Assembly (NCBI GenBank): GCA_902490585.1
Contig: CABUEI010000021.1
Span: 1 to 33,301 of the forward strand
DNA: 33,301 nt
Source of the DNA: an uncultured Oscillospiraceae bacterium
GTDB lineage: Bacteria; Bacillota; Clostridia; Oscillospirales; Ruminococcaceae
Reading direction: 5' to 3'
Below the pieces are notes generated by a model. The model saw nothing but the letters and a program-made list of their open reading frames with translations, did no database searches and was not told the DNA's origin. Each line of letters starts with the position of its first letter. Within the stretch, counting starts at the first letter, position 1. Positions 1 through 7,364 of the stretch are shown here, one piece after another. A program made the position numbers and the translations under genes.

Positions 1-76
1 AACCCGCTGACGCAATTTTTCTATTTTTTCGTACCCCAACTATTGACAAAGAGCCAAAATAATAACGCAAAAAGAA

Positions 77-107
77 ACACCGTATGGAAGTTAAATCCAT
101 ACGGTGT
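77..107 (-). terminator. Terminator after yebC
   Basis: An 11-bp perfect inverted repeat (ACACCGTATGG and its complement, 9-nt loop) lies just past the yebC stop. On the minus strand it is followed by a T-rich run, so it should end the obg-mrnC-yitT-yebC transcript. A shorter T-run also follows on the plus strand, so it may work both ways. Positions 1-76 hold no gene that I can support. Confidence 0.8.
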
Positions 108-133
108 ATTTTTATATTCGTTTGGACGGGTTA

Positions 134-865
134 TCAGTCCATATCCCAGTTATGCCATACGTTCTGTACGTCATCGTTGTCTTCAAGTGTTTCGAGGAGA
201 AGTCCCATCTTCTTTATCTGGTCTTCATCTGTAAGAGTTGTGTATGTAGAGGGAACCTGTTCAGCTTCGGCGGAAACTACTGTGTAGCCCATATCTCTCA
301 GTGCGTTTGCAACGTTTTCAACTTCCTTGGGGTCTGTTGTGATCTCAACGCAGCCGTCCTCAAAGCTGAAGTCGTCGCCGCCTGCTTCAAGGATATCTTC
401 CATAGCCTTGTCTTCGTCAATTGTGCCTTCTTCGTTGTCGAGAACGATAATACCCTTTAAGCTGAACATGAATGATACACAGCCGCTTGTACCCATATTG
501 CCACCGAACTTGTCAAAGTAGTGACGGATCTCGCCTGCTGTTCTGTTTCTGTTATCTGTAAGGCAGTCAACTATAACAGCTACACCGTTGGGACCGTAGC
601 CCTCGTATACGCAGTTCTCATAGTCGTTCTTTTCTCCGCCGCCTACAGCCTTCTTTATAAGTCTGTCGATGTTATCGTTGGGAATATTGTTTGACTTTGC
701 CTTCTGGATAAGTGTAGCGAGCTTTGCGTTGTTGTTGGGGTCTCCGCCGCCTTCCTTGATGGCAACAATTATCTCACGGCTGATCTTGGTAAATACCTTA
801 GCTCTTGCGCCGTCCTTTTCACCTTTTTTTCTTTTGATGGTGCTCCATTTTGAGTGTCCTGACAT
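134..865 (-). CDS. yebC: YebC/PmpR family protein (translation/regulatory factor)
   Basis: The 243-residue product has the family N-terminus MSGHSKWSTIKRKKGEKD, followed by the usual A-K-V-F-T-K-I-S-R-E-I stretch, and is full length (family about 240-250). YebC proteins were first described as DNA-binding transcriptional regulators; more recent work on relatives supports a ribosome-associated role in relieving stalls at proline-rich stretches. The start at 865 has an AAAGGA site. It is the last gene of a minus-strand run, 23 bp after yitT, and ends at the hairpin at 77-107. Identification is firm from the N-terminal signature; which of the two roles applies here cannot be told from sequence. 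Confidence 0.96.
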   Translation of the reverse strand: MSGHSKWSTIKRKKGEKDGARAKVFTKISREIIVAIKEGGGDPNNNAKLATLIQKAKSNNIPNDNIDRLIKKAVGGGEKNDYENCVYEGYGPNGVAVIVDCLTDNRNRTAGEIRHYFDKFGGNMGTSGCVSFMFSLKGIIVLDNEEGTIDEDKAMEDILEAGGDDFSFEDGCVEITTDPKEVENVANALRDMGYTVVSAEAEQVPSTYTTLTDEDQIKKMGLLLETLEDNDDVQNVWHNWDMD

Positions 866-888
866 ATCGGTTTTTCCTTTCTGTTATA

Positions 889-1740
889 TCAATTTATCTC
901 TTTGAAACCTTTTCCGAGTACTTCCTTAGCACTCGTGATTATCATAAAAGCCGACTCGTCGACTTCTTTTACATAACGTTTGACTTTAACATAGTCATTC
1001 TTTCTTACCGCACAGCATATTACCTGTTTTTCGTCACCGCTGTATGCGCCTTTTCCGCTGAGGAATGTAACGCCTTTGCCGGCGGTCATTATCTTCTGAG
1101 CAATCTCTTCGGATTTGTCGCTGAATATAAGCAGCATCTTGCCTTCATAGCTTCCGTATACGATTATATCAATTACTTTTGATGATACGAAGATAGCGAT
1201 TATGGCATACAGCGCCGATTCTATCTTGCCGAAAACAAAAGTTGCAAACACAATAACAGCAAAGTCCGTTGTAAATGTTATTGCGCCTATGCTGATATGC
1301 GGAAATCTCTTGTAGATAAGGCGGTTCAGAATATCGGTACCGCCGCCCGTACCCTCACGGGAGTAGCAAAGACCAAGTCCTGCGCCGATAAGCAGTCCGC
1401 CGAATATAGCCGCAAGCATTTCGTTTCCCTCATAGTGAGGAAGGTAAGCGAATACATAGTCCGTTGCAATAGTGATAGTGACGATCGAAAGCAGCGTCTT
1501 GAACATCAGCTTTCTGCCGAGGAATATAAATCCTATCACTATAAGAGGAACGTTTACAATAAAGTAAAGCACACCTTCGCTAAGCCCGGTAAGATGAGCC
1601 AGTGCAACACATATTCCCGATGCACCGCCCGGAGCAATTCCGTTAGGTGCTGTAAAGGTTTTAAGACCGCATGAGAATATAAAACTTGAAATTATGATGA
1701 CTGTAATGTCAATCAGCGTGCGTTTGGTTGTTGGCTTCAT
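889..1740 (-). CDS. YitT family membrane protein (DUF161 + DUF2179)
   Basis: This 283-residue integral membrane protein has five or six hydrophobic segments in the first 200 residues, including the family stretch F-T-A-P-N-G-I-A-P-G-G-A-S-G-I near residues 29-43 and the G-T-G-G-G-T-D-I-L motif near 130-138. A soluble C-terminal domain (about residues 200-280) matches DUF2179. YitT proteins are widespread in Firmicutes; transported substrate and role are not established. The start at 1740 is preceded by GAGAAGGA. It lies 20 bp after mrnC and 23 bp before yebC, so it is probably cotranscribed with both. Confidence 0.93.
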   Translation of the reverse strand: MKPTTKRTLIDITVIIISSFIFSCGLKTFTAPNGIAPGGASGICVALAHLTGLSEGVLYFIVNVPLIVIGFIFLGRKLMFKTLLSIVTITIATDYVFAYLPHYEGNEMLAAIFGGLLIGAGLGLCYSREGTGGGTDILNRLIYKRFPHISIGAITFTTDFAVIVFATFVFGKIESALYAIIAIFVSSKVIDIIVYGSYEGKMLLIFSDKSEEIAQKIMTAGKGVTFLSGKGAYSGDEKQVICCAVRKNDYVKVKRYVKEVDESAFMIITSAKEVLGKGFKEIN

Positions 1741-1760
1741 TGTAATCCTTCTCTCGCAAG

Positions 1761-2162
1761 TTATGTACGCTCGCTTGTATATATTTTTTCAAAAAGCTCT
1801 TTGATTCTGTCATTCTGTCCTGTAAGGTACAAATAGCCGAAGAGAGCCTCCATTCCTGTTGCTCTGCGGTAATCCTTAGGATTTGATGAGCGTGGAACGT
1901 TGTTTCCTGTGGCGTTTCTGCCACGCTTGAATATCTCTGTTTCTTCTTCGGTAAGCAGTTCGGCAATTATATCATATGCATAGGACTGAAATCCTGCATT
2001 TACATATTGCACAGCTTTTTTGTGGAGTTTGTCAACAGGCATTGTGCCGAGCTTTACTATCTGCTCACGGACATATACCTCGTAAACGCTGTCACCGAAG
2101 AAAGCAAGTGTAAGCCCTCCGAGAGCTTTCGCCTCGGCAGGTGTCATAATTTCATACATCAT
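1761..2162 (-). CDS. mrnC: Mini-ribonuclease III (23S rRNA maturation)
   Basis: The 133-residue protein is a stand-alone RNase III catalytic domain with no double-stranded-RNA-binding domain, the hallmark of Mini-III, which trims the ends of 23S rRNA precursor in Firmicutes. The acidic signature A-F-F-G-D-S-V-Y-E (residues 20-28, D24 and E28) and the second acidic site M-E-A-L-F-G-Y-L-Y (E105) are present, as is the family R-G-R-N-A block near residue 80. Its ATG overlaps the obg TGA (ATGA), suggesting translational coupling. A second Met immediately follows the first, so the start could be one codon later. Confidence 0.94.
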   Translation of the reverse strand: MMYEIMTPAEAKALGGLTLAFFGDSVYEVYVREQIVKLGTMPVDKLHKKAVQYVNAGFQSYAYDIIAELLTEEETEIFKRGRNATGNNVPRSSNPKDYRRATGMEALFGYLYLTGQNDRIKELFEKIYTSERT

Positions 2163-3433
2163 CGCAGATACCTGAATTCAAAGTCGTAGATAGAAACGGT
2201 GTCGTCTTCCTGTACGCCCATTTCTTCAAGCTTGTCAATAATTCCGCTGAAACGCAGAACTCTCTGGAAATACTGAAGACTTTCGTAGTCCTCCATATTT
2301 ACCATTGATAGCACAGGAACCATAAACGGTGCATCGACAATGAATATGCCGTCCTGCTTTGTAATTGTAAACTCTTTCTTTTTGAGCTCCTGCTCGTCAA
2401 GCTCCTTGGCGGTAAGAGGCTGAGCCTCAAATCTTATCGGAGGCGGTAACTTGTCAAGCTCGCCTGCGATATACTCGATAACCTGTGCTGTACCCTTTGT
2501 GGTAGCCGCACTGCACTCAAAGCAGGGAAGTCCCTTGTCTTCAATGTACTTTCTGAATTTTGCTATCTGCTCCTCGCTTGCAAGGTCGCACTTGTTCATA
2601 ACTACTATCTGAGGCCGCTCGGAAATCTCTTCCGAGAAATTCTTAAGCTCGTAGTTTATCTTTTCAAAGTCCTCTTTCGGATCTCTGCCCTCGATACCCG
2701 ATACGTCAACGACATGGACTATAAGTCTGCATCTTTCAACGTGTCGTAAGAATGAGTGACCGAGACCGATGCCCTCGCTTGCACCCTCGATAAGACCGGG
2801 GATATCAGCCATTACGAATGATTTTTCGCCTACCGTTACAACGCCGAGTACCGGGGTTATGGTAGTGAAGTGGTAGTTCGCAATCTTGGGCTTTGCGGCA
2901 CTGACAACGCTTATAAATGTCGATTTGCCGACGTTAGGAAATCCGACCAGTCCTACGTCTGCGAGGAGCTTGAGCTCCAGTGTAACGTTGAACTCTTCGC
3001 CTGGGTACCCGGGTTTTGCAAATCGGGGAATCTGACGTGTAGGTGTGGCAAAGTTCATATTGCCCTTGCCGCCTCTGCCGCCCTTTGCAACTACTACAGG
3101 CTCATCATCGGAAATATCCGCAAGGATTCTTCCCGTGTCGCTGTCCTTTACAAGCGTGCCTCTCGGAACACGGATAATCGTGGGTTCGGCACTCTTACCC
3201 GTACAACGTCTTGCACCGCCGTTTTCGCCGTTGGGTGCTATATACTTTTTCTTGTATCTGAAATCAATCAGCGTTGACAGGTTATCATCGGCTACGAAAA
3301 CTATATCCGAGCCTTTACCTCCGTCACCGCCGTCGGGACCGCCCGCATTCACATATTTCTCTCTGTGAAACGATACGGCACCATTGCCGCCGTTGCCGGC
3401 TTTAATATAAATTTTTACAATATCAACAAACAT
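2159..3433 (-). CDS. obgE: GTPase Obg/CgtA (ribosome assembly)
   Basis: The 424-residue protein has all three Obg parts: the glycine-rich Obg fold (residues 1-158), the G domain (about 159-330) with G1 GFPNVGKS at 164-171, T-T-I-T at 190-193, D-I-P-G at 210-213 and N-K-C-D at 280-283, and a C-terminal OCT domain (about 345-424). Obg is an essential GTPase acting in 50S subunit maturation and linked to the ppGpp response. I chose the ATG at 3433 because AGGTGAGGT lies just before it and the protein then starts with the family M-F-V-D; an upstream ATG at 3505 would add 24 atypical residues. The stop overlaps the mrnC start. Confidence 0.97.
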   Translation of the reverse strand: MFVDIVKIYIKAGNGGNGAVSFHREKYVNAGGPDGGDGGKGSDIVFVADDNLSTLIDFRYKKKYIAPNGENGGARRCTGKSAEPTIIRVPRGTLVKDSDTGRILADISDDEPVVVAKGGRGGKGNMNFATPTRQIPRFAKPGYPGEEFNVTLELKLLADVGLVGFPNVGKSTFISVVSAAKPKIANYHFTTITPVLGVVTVGEKSFVMADIPGLIEGASEGIGLGHSFLRHVERCRLIVHVVDVSGIEGRDPKEDFEKINYELKNFSEEISERPQIVVMNKCDLASEEQIAKFRKYIEDKGLPCFECSAATTKGTAQVIEYIAGELDKLPPPIRFEAQPLTAKELDEQELKKKEFTITKQDGIFIVDAPFMVPVLSMVNMEDYESLQYFQRVLRFSGIIDKLEEMGVQEDDTVSIYDFEFRYLR

Positions 3434-3524
3434 TTTTACCTCACCTTTGCCGACAGGGTAGTCACTTCTGCTTTTATTCTGTGCTGAAATGCGCAGAAAA
3501 TGCAAGACCGCTTAATACACAAAA

Positions 3525-3547
3525 AAGGCGGGAAATATACCCGCCTT
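3525..3547 (-). terminator. Terminator between rpmA and obg
   Basis: An 8-bp stem (AAGGCGGG / CCCGCCTT, 7-nt loop) is followed on the minus strand by a T-run. It lies 14 bp past the rpmA stop, so it separates the rplU-prp-rpmA transcript from obg, at least in part. Only a weak promoter-like sequence is visible between it and obg, so read-through is likely. Confidence 0.75.
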
Positions 3548-3560
3548 GATTGATTTGAGA

Positions 3561-3839
3561 TTAGTCAGCGTAAACGCTAACCTGCTTGCGATCCTTGCCG
3601 AGGCGTTCAAACTTTACCTTGCCGCTTGTAAGAGCGAATAATGTATCATCAGAACCACGACCTACGTTGTTACCTGCGTGAATGTGTGTGCCTCTCTGAC
3701 GAACGAGGATGTTGCCTGCGAGAACGTACTGACCGTCTGCACGCTTAACACCGAGTCTCTTTGATTCGCTGTCACGACCGTTCTTTGTAGAACCCATACC
3801 TTTTTTATGAGCAAAGTGCTGTAAGCTGATTTTAATCAT
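3561..3839 (-). CDS. rpmA: 50S ribosomal protein L27 with cleavable N-terminal extension
   Basis: The 92-residue protein begins with the extension M-I-K-I-S-L-Q-H-F, followed by A-H-K-K-G-M-G-S-T-K-N-G-R-D-S-E-S-K-R-L-G, the conserved L27 body. In Firmicutes, this extension is removed by the protease Prp after the F of the F-A-x-K-K-G junction, and the adjacent prp gene fits this processing. The ATG at 3839 has an AAAGGA site; an upstream ATG at 3872 would add 11 atypical residues and overlap prp. L27 reaches the peptidyl-transferase centre of the 50S subunit with its N-terminus. Confidence 0.97.
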   Translation of the reverse strand: MIKISLQHFAHKKGMGSTKNGRDSESKRLGVKRADGQYVLAGNILVRQRGTHIHAGNNVGRGSDDTLFALTSGKVKFERLGKDRKQVSVYAD

Positions 3840-3865
3840 ATCTGTTTTCCTTTCATCCTGTGTTA

Positions 3866-4189
3866 TTAACACTGTTCGGTGCGGACATCTATATGTCCGT
3901 ATTCTTCTTCAAGAATTGTAAGATGTGTGTAAAAGGATTTTAACATTGTGCAGGCATCATCCACAAAAGGAGGTTTCAGCCTGAACTTCGCATATCCGTC
4001 TTTTTCGGGACGTATGTCCATATCGGCGGCTACACTGAAAAAATCCGTTATCGTATTTACCGTAAGCATAAGCGCACTTGATACGCCTGCACAGATTATA
4101 TCGTTTCCGCTTTCTGCGTAACCCGAATGACCTTTAACAGTAAACCCGATGAATTTTTCACCTTTTACGGCGAATACAACCTTAATCAT
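3866..4189 (-). CDS. prp: Ribosomal-processing cysteine protease Prp
   Basis: The 107-residue protein shows the Prp signature G-H-S-G-Y-A-x-x-G-x-D-I-x-C-A-G-V-S, giving a His21/Cys33 catalytic pair with the family's 12-residue spacing. Prp removes the N-terminal extension of L27, and the gene sits in the canonical position between rplU (5 bp upstream) and rpmA (26 bp downstream), whose product carries the expected cleavage site. It acts in the cytosol. The length is typical and nothing appears damaged. Confidence 0.95.
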   Translation of the reverse strand: MIKVVFAVKGEKFIGFTVKGHSGYAESGNDIICAGVSSALMLTVNTITDFFSVAADMDIRPEKDGYAKFRLKPPFVDDACTMLKSFYTHLTILEEEYGHIDVRTEQC

Positions 4190-4194
4190 CAGAC

Positions 4195-4500
4195 TTATGC
4201 GTTGATAGCTTCAATCTTGATCTTGCTGTAGGGCTGTCTGTGACCCATCTTGCGCTTGCTGCTCTTCTTGGGCTTGTATGTGAATACAGTAACCTTCTTA
4301 GCCTTGCCGTTCTTGATGAGAGAAGCCTTTACGCTTGCACCGTCAACGTAGGGAGCACCTACAACTGCGCCGTCGTCCTTACCAACCATGATAACCTTGT
4401 CGATTGTGAACTCGCCTTCAACGTCGAGCTTTTCAACGAAGATCTCATCGCCTTCTTTTACCTGATACTGTTTTCCGCCTGTTTCGATAATTGCGTACAT
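4195..4500 (-). CDS. rplU: 50S ribosomal protein L21
   Basis: The 101-residue protein starts M-Y-A-I-I-E-T-G-G-K-Q-Y-Q-V and contains F-T-Y-K-P-K-K-S-S-K-R-K-M-G-H-R-Q-P-Y, both diagnostic of L21; the length is typical (about 103). L21 binds 23S rRNA in the 50S subunit. It heads the rplU-prp-rpmA group. A consensus promoter lies about 110 bp upstream, leaving a leader of roughly 100 nt that could carry autoregulatory structure. Confidence 0.97.
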   Translation of the reverse strand: MYAIIETGGKQYQVKEGDEIFVEKLDVEGEFTIDKVIMVGKDDGAVVGAPYVDGASVKASLIKNGKAKKVTVFTYKPKKSSKRKMGHRQPYSKIKIEAINA

Positions 4501-4602
4501 TTTTTCAAACCTTTCTTGCCCGTAGGCATCTTGTAAAATTCTCGCTGCTTGAGGTGAAACCGCTTTATTAAGCCGTTTTCTTTATAACCCTGCACATGCG
4601 GC
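4501..4602 (-). promoter_or_regulatory. 5' leader of rplU mRNA (possible L21 leader)
   Basis: The predicted transcription start (about 4602) leaves about 100 nt of untranslated RNA before rplU. Firmicutes commonly carry a structured L21 leader that mediates feedback control. The leader contains short complementary segments but I could not match it confidently to the known family, so this is a placement-based suggestion. Confidence 0.35.
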
Positions 4603-4608
4603 GATATT

Positions 4609-4637
4609 ATTATATCAAAAAGAAAACGCTTTGTCAA
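4609..4637 (-). promoter_or_regulatory. Sigma-A-type promoter for rplU
   Basis: On the minus strand, TTGACA is followed after exactly 17 bp by TATAAT, a perfect consensus. The -35 box sits in the loop and one arm of the hairpin that terminates ychF (4620-4647), so termination and initiation signals share the same bases. Confidence 0.85.
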
Positions 4638-4647
4638 GCGTTTTCTT
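4620..4647 (-). terminator. Terminator after ychF
   Basis: A perfect 12-bp stem (AAGAAAACGCTT and its complement) with a 4-nt loop is followed on the minus strand by a T-run. It ends ychF, whose stop is at 4702, and overlaps the rplU promoter. Confidence 0.85.
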
Positions 4648-4701
4648 CCGATTTTTACGATACAGAGCCGATATACAAATTATTTGTGCATCGGTTTACA
4701 A

Positions 4702-5796
4702 TTAAACGTTGAATCTGAACAGTACAACGTCACCGTCACGCATAACGTAGTCTTTACCCTCAAGACGTACAAGACCCTTTTCCTTAGCCGCCGCCATACT
4801 GCCGCAAGCCATAAGGTCGTCAAACGAAACGATTTCCGCTCTGATAAAGCCTTTTTCAAAGTCGGTGTGGATCTTGCCTGCCGCCTGGGGAGCTTTTGTT
4901 CCGTTTGTGATAGTCCATGCACGGACTTCCTGAACGCCTGCGGTAAGATATGAGATAAGACCGAGCAGACTGTAGCCTTGCTTTATTATACGGTTAAGGC
5001 CGGATTCTTTAAGTCCGAGTTCGGACAGGAACATTTCCTTATCTTCAGCCGACATATCTGCTATTTCGGCTTCGATCTGTGCACATATAGGAAGAACTAC
5101 GCTGTTTTCAGCCTTTGCTATCTCGCATACAGCCTTATACTGTTCGTTCTTTTCAATATCACCCGTGAAGTCTGCTTCAGAGAGATTAGCGGCATAGATT
5201 ACCGGCTTGTTTGACAGCAGAGGAGATGCCTTTACCATTTCAAGTTCGGACTCGGTATAAGGATATGATCTTGCTGATTTGCCTTCTTCAAGGTGAGCAA
5301 GAAGTTTTTCAAGGAATTCCACTTCGGACGCAAGGCTCTTGTCGCCTTTCATCTGCTTCTTTTCTCTGTCAATACGGCGCTGTACTATTTCTATATCAGA
5401 GAAGATAAGCTCAAGATTGATTGTTTCGATATCTCTTGCCGCACCTATCTTACCGTCAACATGAATTATATTGTCGTCCTCAAAGCAACGTACAACGTGA
5501 ACGATAGCGTCAACCTCACGGATATTCGATAAGAACTTGTTGCCGAGACCCTCACCCTTTGATGCACCCTTTACAAGTCCTGCGATGTCAACGAATTCGA
5601 GTGTAGCAGGGGTGAACTTTTCGGGGTTGTACATCTTAGCCAGTGCGTCAAGACGTTCATCGGGAACAGATACTATACCGACATTCGGCTCGATTGTGCA
5701 GAAAGGGTAGTTTGCAGATTCTGCTCCTGCGTTTGTAAGTGCGTTGAATAAGGTACTTTTGCCGACGTTCGGCAGACCTACCATACCAAGTTTCAT
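4702..5796 (-). CDS. ychF: Redox-regulated ATPase/GTPase YchF (OLA1 family)
   Basis: The 364-residue protein has the family's typical length. It shows G1 GLPNVGKS at residues 7-14, a D-I-A-G-L-V-K-G-A G3 motif near residue 70, the YchF-type N-L-S-E in place of the N-K-x-D specificity motif (which is why the family prefers ATP), and a C-terminal TGS-like domain ending in L-F-R-F-N-V. YchF binds ribosomes and acts as a negative regulator of stress responses in several bacteria. It has its own promoter upstream and its own terminator downstream, so it is probably monocistronic. Confidence 0.97.
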   Translation of the reverse strand: MKLGMVGLPNVGKSTLFNALTNAGAESANYPFCTIEPNVGIVSVPDERLDALAKMYNPEKFTPATLEFVDIAGLVKGASKGEGLGNKFLSNIREVDAIVHVVRCFEDDNIIHVDGKIGAARDIETINLELIFSDIEIVQRRIDREKKQMKGDKSLASEVEFLEKLLAHLEEGKSARSYPYTESELEMVKASPLLSNKPVIYAANLSEADFTGDIEKNEQYKAVCEIAKAENSVVLPICAQIEAEIADMSAEDKEMFLSELGLKESGLNRIIKQGYSLLGLISYLTAGVQEVRAWTITNGTKAPQAAGKIHTDFEKGFIRAEIVSFDDLMACGSMAAAKEKGLVRLEGKDYVMRDGDVVLFRFNV

Positions 5797-5846
5797 TTAT
5801 TATGTCAACCTTTCTTTAAGCGGTAACCGCTGTGATAATCCAATAC

Positions 5847-5875
5847 AGTATAACACTAAATCCGACTTTTTTCAA
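5847..5875 (-). promoter_or_regulatory. Promoter for ychF
   Basis: On the minus strand TTGAAA, 17 bp, TATACT lies about 50 bp before the ychF ATG. Between it and the gene is a small palindrome (AGCGGT-A-ACCGCT near 5819-5831) that could form a short hairpin or operator in the leader. Confidence 0.7.
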
Positions 5876-5893
5876 GTAGTAAACGATAATTTA

Positions 5894-5922
5894 TTGACTT
5901 GACGTGTAAAGTTTAGTATAAT
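5894..5922 (+). promoter_or_regulatory. Promoter for the NERD-domain gene
   Basis: TTGACT, 17 bp, TATAAT, placed 26 bp before the TTG start at 5949 on the plus strand. It is divergent from the ychF promoter 19 bp away. Confidence 0.8.
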
Positions 5923-5948
5923 AAAAGCAGTTTAAAGGTGGTGATTTT

Positions 5949-6689
5949 TTGCCGGATATATATAAGCATGGCTACGACAATTTCAAAAAGATAACGCTTT
6001 TATTTATCCTTCAGGTTATCCTGGGAGTTCTTCCGTTTATTCTTCTTGTTGTATACATAGGTTTTTCGCTGTATTCAAATGCAGTGCTGGGTTATATATT
6101 CATTGCGGTAATGGCAATAGCCGCCGCACTTAATTTTACGATAACAAAACGCTATAACGTCTTGCTTTCCGGTTTCAGAGGCGAAAAATCGCTTATGAAA
6201 ACAGTTAAGAAGCTCGGCGGCGGATATACTGTTTTTGCTAATCTGCCTGTTCGCTATAAAAAGAACAGAAGTGAGATAGATCTTCTGGTTCTGTGTGAAA
6301 GATACATTATTATAATAGAAGTCAAAAACCATTCGGGTTATATTTACGGTAACCACAAAGACGAAACATGGACACAACGAAAAATCTACCGTGACGGTAA
6401 AACCACCGAAACCGCTATGACAAGCCCCATTCGTCAGATGCGCCGTCAGCGTGATATCATAAAATCAATTCTCCGTGCAAATGACCTTGATCAGTGGGTT
6501 GATACGGTGCTGTACTTTTCCGCACCTACAGTTCATCTTTATCTTGACCTGAATGACAGTGATAATGTGTGTTCAAGTGAAAAGGAACTTCTTGAATTTC
6601 TCTGTACATACGACTCGCCGAAACCGATAGACCCGGTGAAGCTCGAAAAGATAAAACAGCTTTTCAGAGAAATGTGCTCCAATAAGTAA
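5949..6689 (+). CDS. Membrane-anchored NERD (nuclease-related) domain protein
   Basis: The 246-residue protein has two hydrophobic segments (about residues 16-40 and 46-63), then a cytosolic NERD domain. The domain shows the family pattern G-E-K at 78-80, S-E-I-D-L-L-V-L around D111, I-I-I-E-V-K-N with E124 and K126, the G-Y-I-Y-G strand and a conserved W141. NERD resembles restriction-endonuclease-like folds, and D111/E124/K126 fit a D...E-x-K metal site. The start is a TTG with AGGTGG 6 bp upstream. The gene stands alone between its own promoter and terminator. A DNA/RNA-processing or defence role is possible but not shown by context. Confidence 0.85.
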   Translation: MPDIYKHGYDNFKKITLLFILQVILGVLPFILLVVYIGFSLYSNAVLGYIFIAVMAIAAALNFTITKRYNVLLSGFRGEKSLMKTVKKLGGGYTVFANLPVRYKKNRSEIDLLVLCERYIIIIEVKNHSGYIYGNHKDETWTQRKIYRDGKTTETAMTSPIRQMRRQRDIIKSILRANDLDQWVDTVLYFSAPTVHLYLDLNDSDNVCSSEKELLEFLCTYDSPKPIDPVKLEKIKQLFREMCSNK

Positions 6690-6696
6690 TTGTACA

Positions 6697-6725
6697 TTCC
6701 CGACATTAAACAGTCGGGAATTTTT
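6697..6725 (+). terminator. Terminator after the NERD-domain gene
   Basis: An 8-bp stem (TTCCCGAC / GTCGGGAA, 8-nt loop) is followed by TTTTT. It begins 8 bp after the stop codon. Confidence 0.85.
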
Positions 6726-6741
6726 ATATGTCCTGTCTTGA

Positions 6742-6753
6742 GTAAACGTTTAC
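6742..6753. promoter_or_regulatory. Perfect 12-bp palindrome, LacI-family-like operator
   Basis: GTAAACGTTTAC is fully self-complementary with a central CG, the shape of LacI/GalR-family operators. It lies about 160 bp before the orphan promoter at 6912 and 50 bp after the NERD gene. No LacI-type regulator is in the window, so the assignment is by shape only. Confidence 0.4.
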
Positions 6754-6825
6754 CTAACACTGTTTTTATTTACAGTAAAATTATTGCAGTTAAATGTCAT
6801 AAAACCGTAAAATAGCACTGAATTG

Positions 6826-6842
6826 TTGTGCAATATGCACAA
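6826..6842. promoter_or_regulatory. Perfect dyad TTGTGCA-ATA-TGCACAA
   Basis: A 7-bp inverted repeat with a 3-bp centre, 69 bp upstream of the -35 box at 6912. The length and symmetry fit a dimeric regulator site. No T-run follows, so it is not a terminator. Confidence 0.4.
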
Positions 6843-6911
6843 ATACTGAACGATATCTTATAAATTTTTCACAATTTTTGCGTTTCTACACAAAAAACGG
6901 CTTGCAGATGA

Positions 6912-6940
6912 TTGACAAATTGGTAAAATTGCGATATAAT
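6912..6940 (+). promoter_or_regulatory. Consensus sigma-A promoter of an orphan transcript
   Basis: TTGACA, 17 bp, TATAAT: both boxes are perfect. No open reading frame with a ribosome binding site follows before the terminator at 7039-7068. Confidence 0.85.
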
Positions 6941-6946
6941 AAAGCC

Positions 6947-7068
6947 ATCGTAAGACACAGGAATTAGTGCTTACGAGGTTTTAGTTTTTTAGTTGTCTCC
7001 TTTCTTTTGTTCTACACATTATACATTATTTGATTTGAGAGCGTGAATTTGTCACGCTCAATTTTTTT
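6947..7068 (+). ncRNA. Candidate small RNA of about 120 nt
   Basis: The stretch from just after the perfect promoter at 6912-6940 to a strong intrinsic terminator (GAGCGTGA / TCACGCTC, 5-nt loop, seven T) encodes no plausible peptide. A 5' hairpin is formed by CGTAAG (6949-6954) and CTTACG (6970-6975), extended after a bulged base by CAC/GTG. A central unpaired pyrimidine-rich stretch (GTCTCCTTTCTTTT, near 6993-7007) is complementary in part to AAAGGAG-type ribosome binding sites. I do not recognise it as 6S, tmRNA, SRP or RNase P RNA. The next gene starts about 300 bp later behind its own promoter, so it is not obviously a leader. Confidence 0.6.
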
Positions 7069-7304
7069 GTCTGTTTTTATTCATATTATGTAAATATGGA
7101 TGTGTTATTCTAAATCCGTATTACAGAGATTTATAATAATTTCTGATAAAATGAGTTGGTTTACACTCAACGCTTAATCACGCCGTTTCGCTATCATTAG
7201 CATAGAAGTAGCCTTATTAAAGGCGGAATTTGGAGTGCCGCATCGGCGCGGCGGAATTGTCAGCGGCGACTCGCCGTATGAATATTTTGTGAAAAGTATG
7301 GAAT

Positions 7305-7332
7305 TTGTGTTCAAAATATGGTATACTATAAT
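7305..7332 (+). promoter_or_regulatory. Probable promoter of the yfmF operon
   Basis: TTGTGT, 16 bp, TATAAT lies 32 bp before the yfmF ATG; an overlapping TATACT is 5 bp upstream. The 7069-7300 stretch before it has no gene; it includes a more GC-rich block at about 7230-7275 that I cannot assign. Confidence 0.55.
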
Positions 7333-7364
7333 CCAGTGTTTAAAACCGAGAAAGGAATGAACAG

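Noticed and set aside
6947..7068. 6S RNA or tmRNA identity for the orphan transcript
   Set aside because: Too short for both, no long closing stem with central bubble as in 6S and no tRNA-like ends as in tmRNA.
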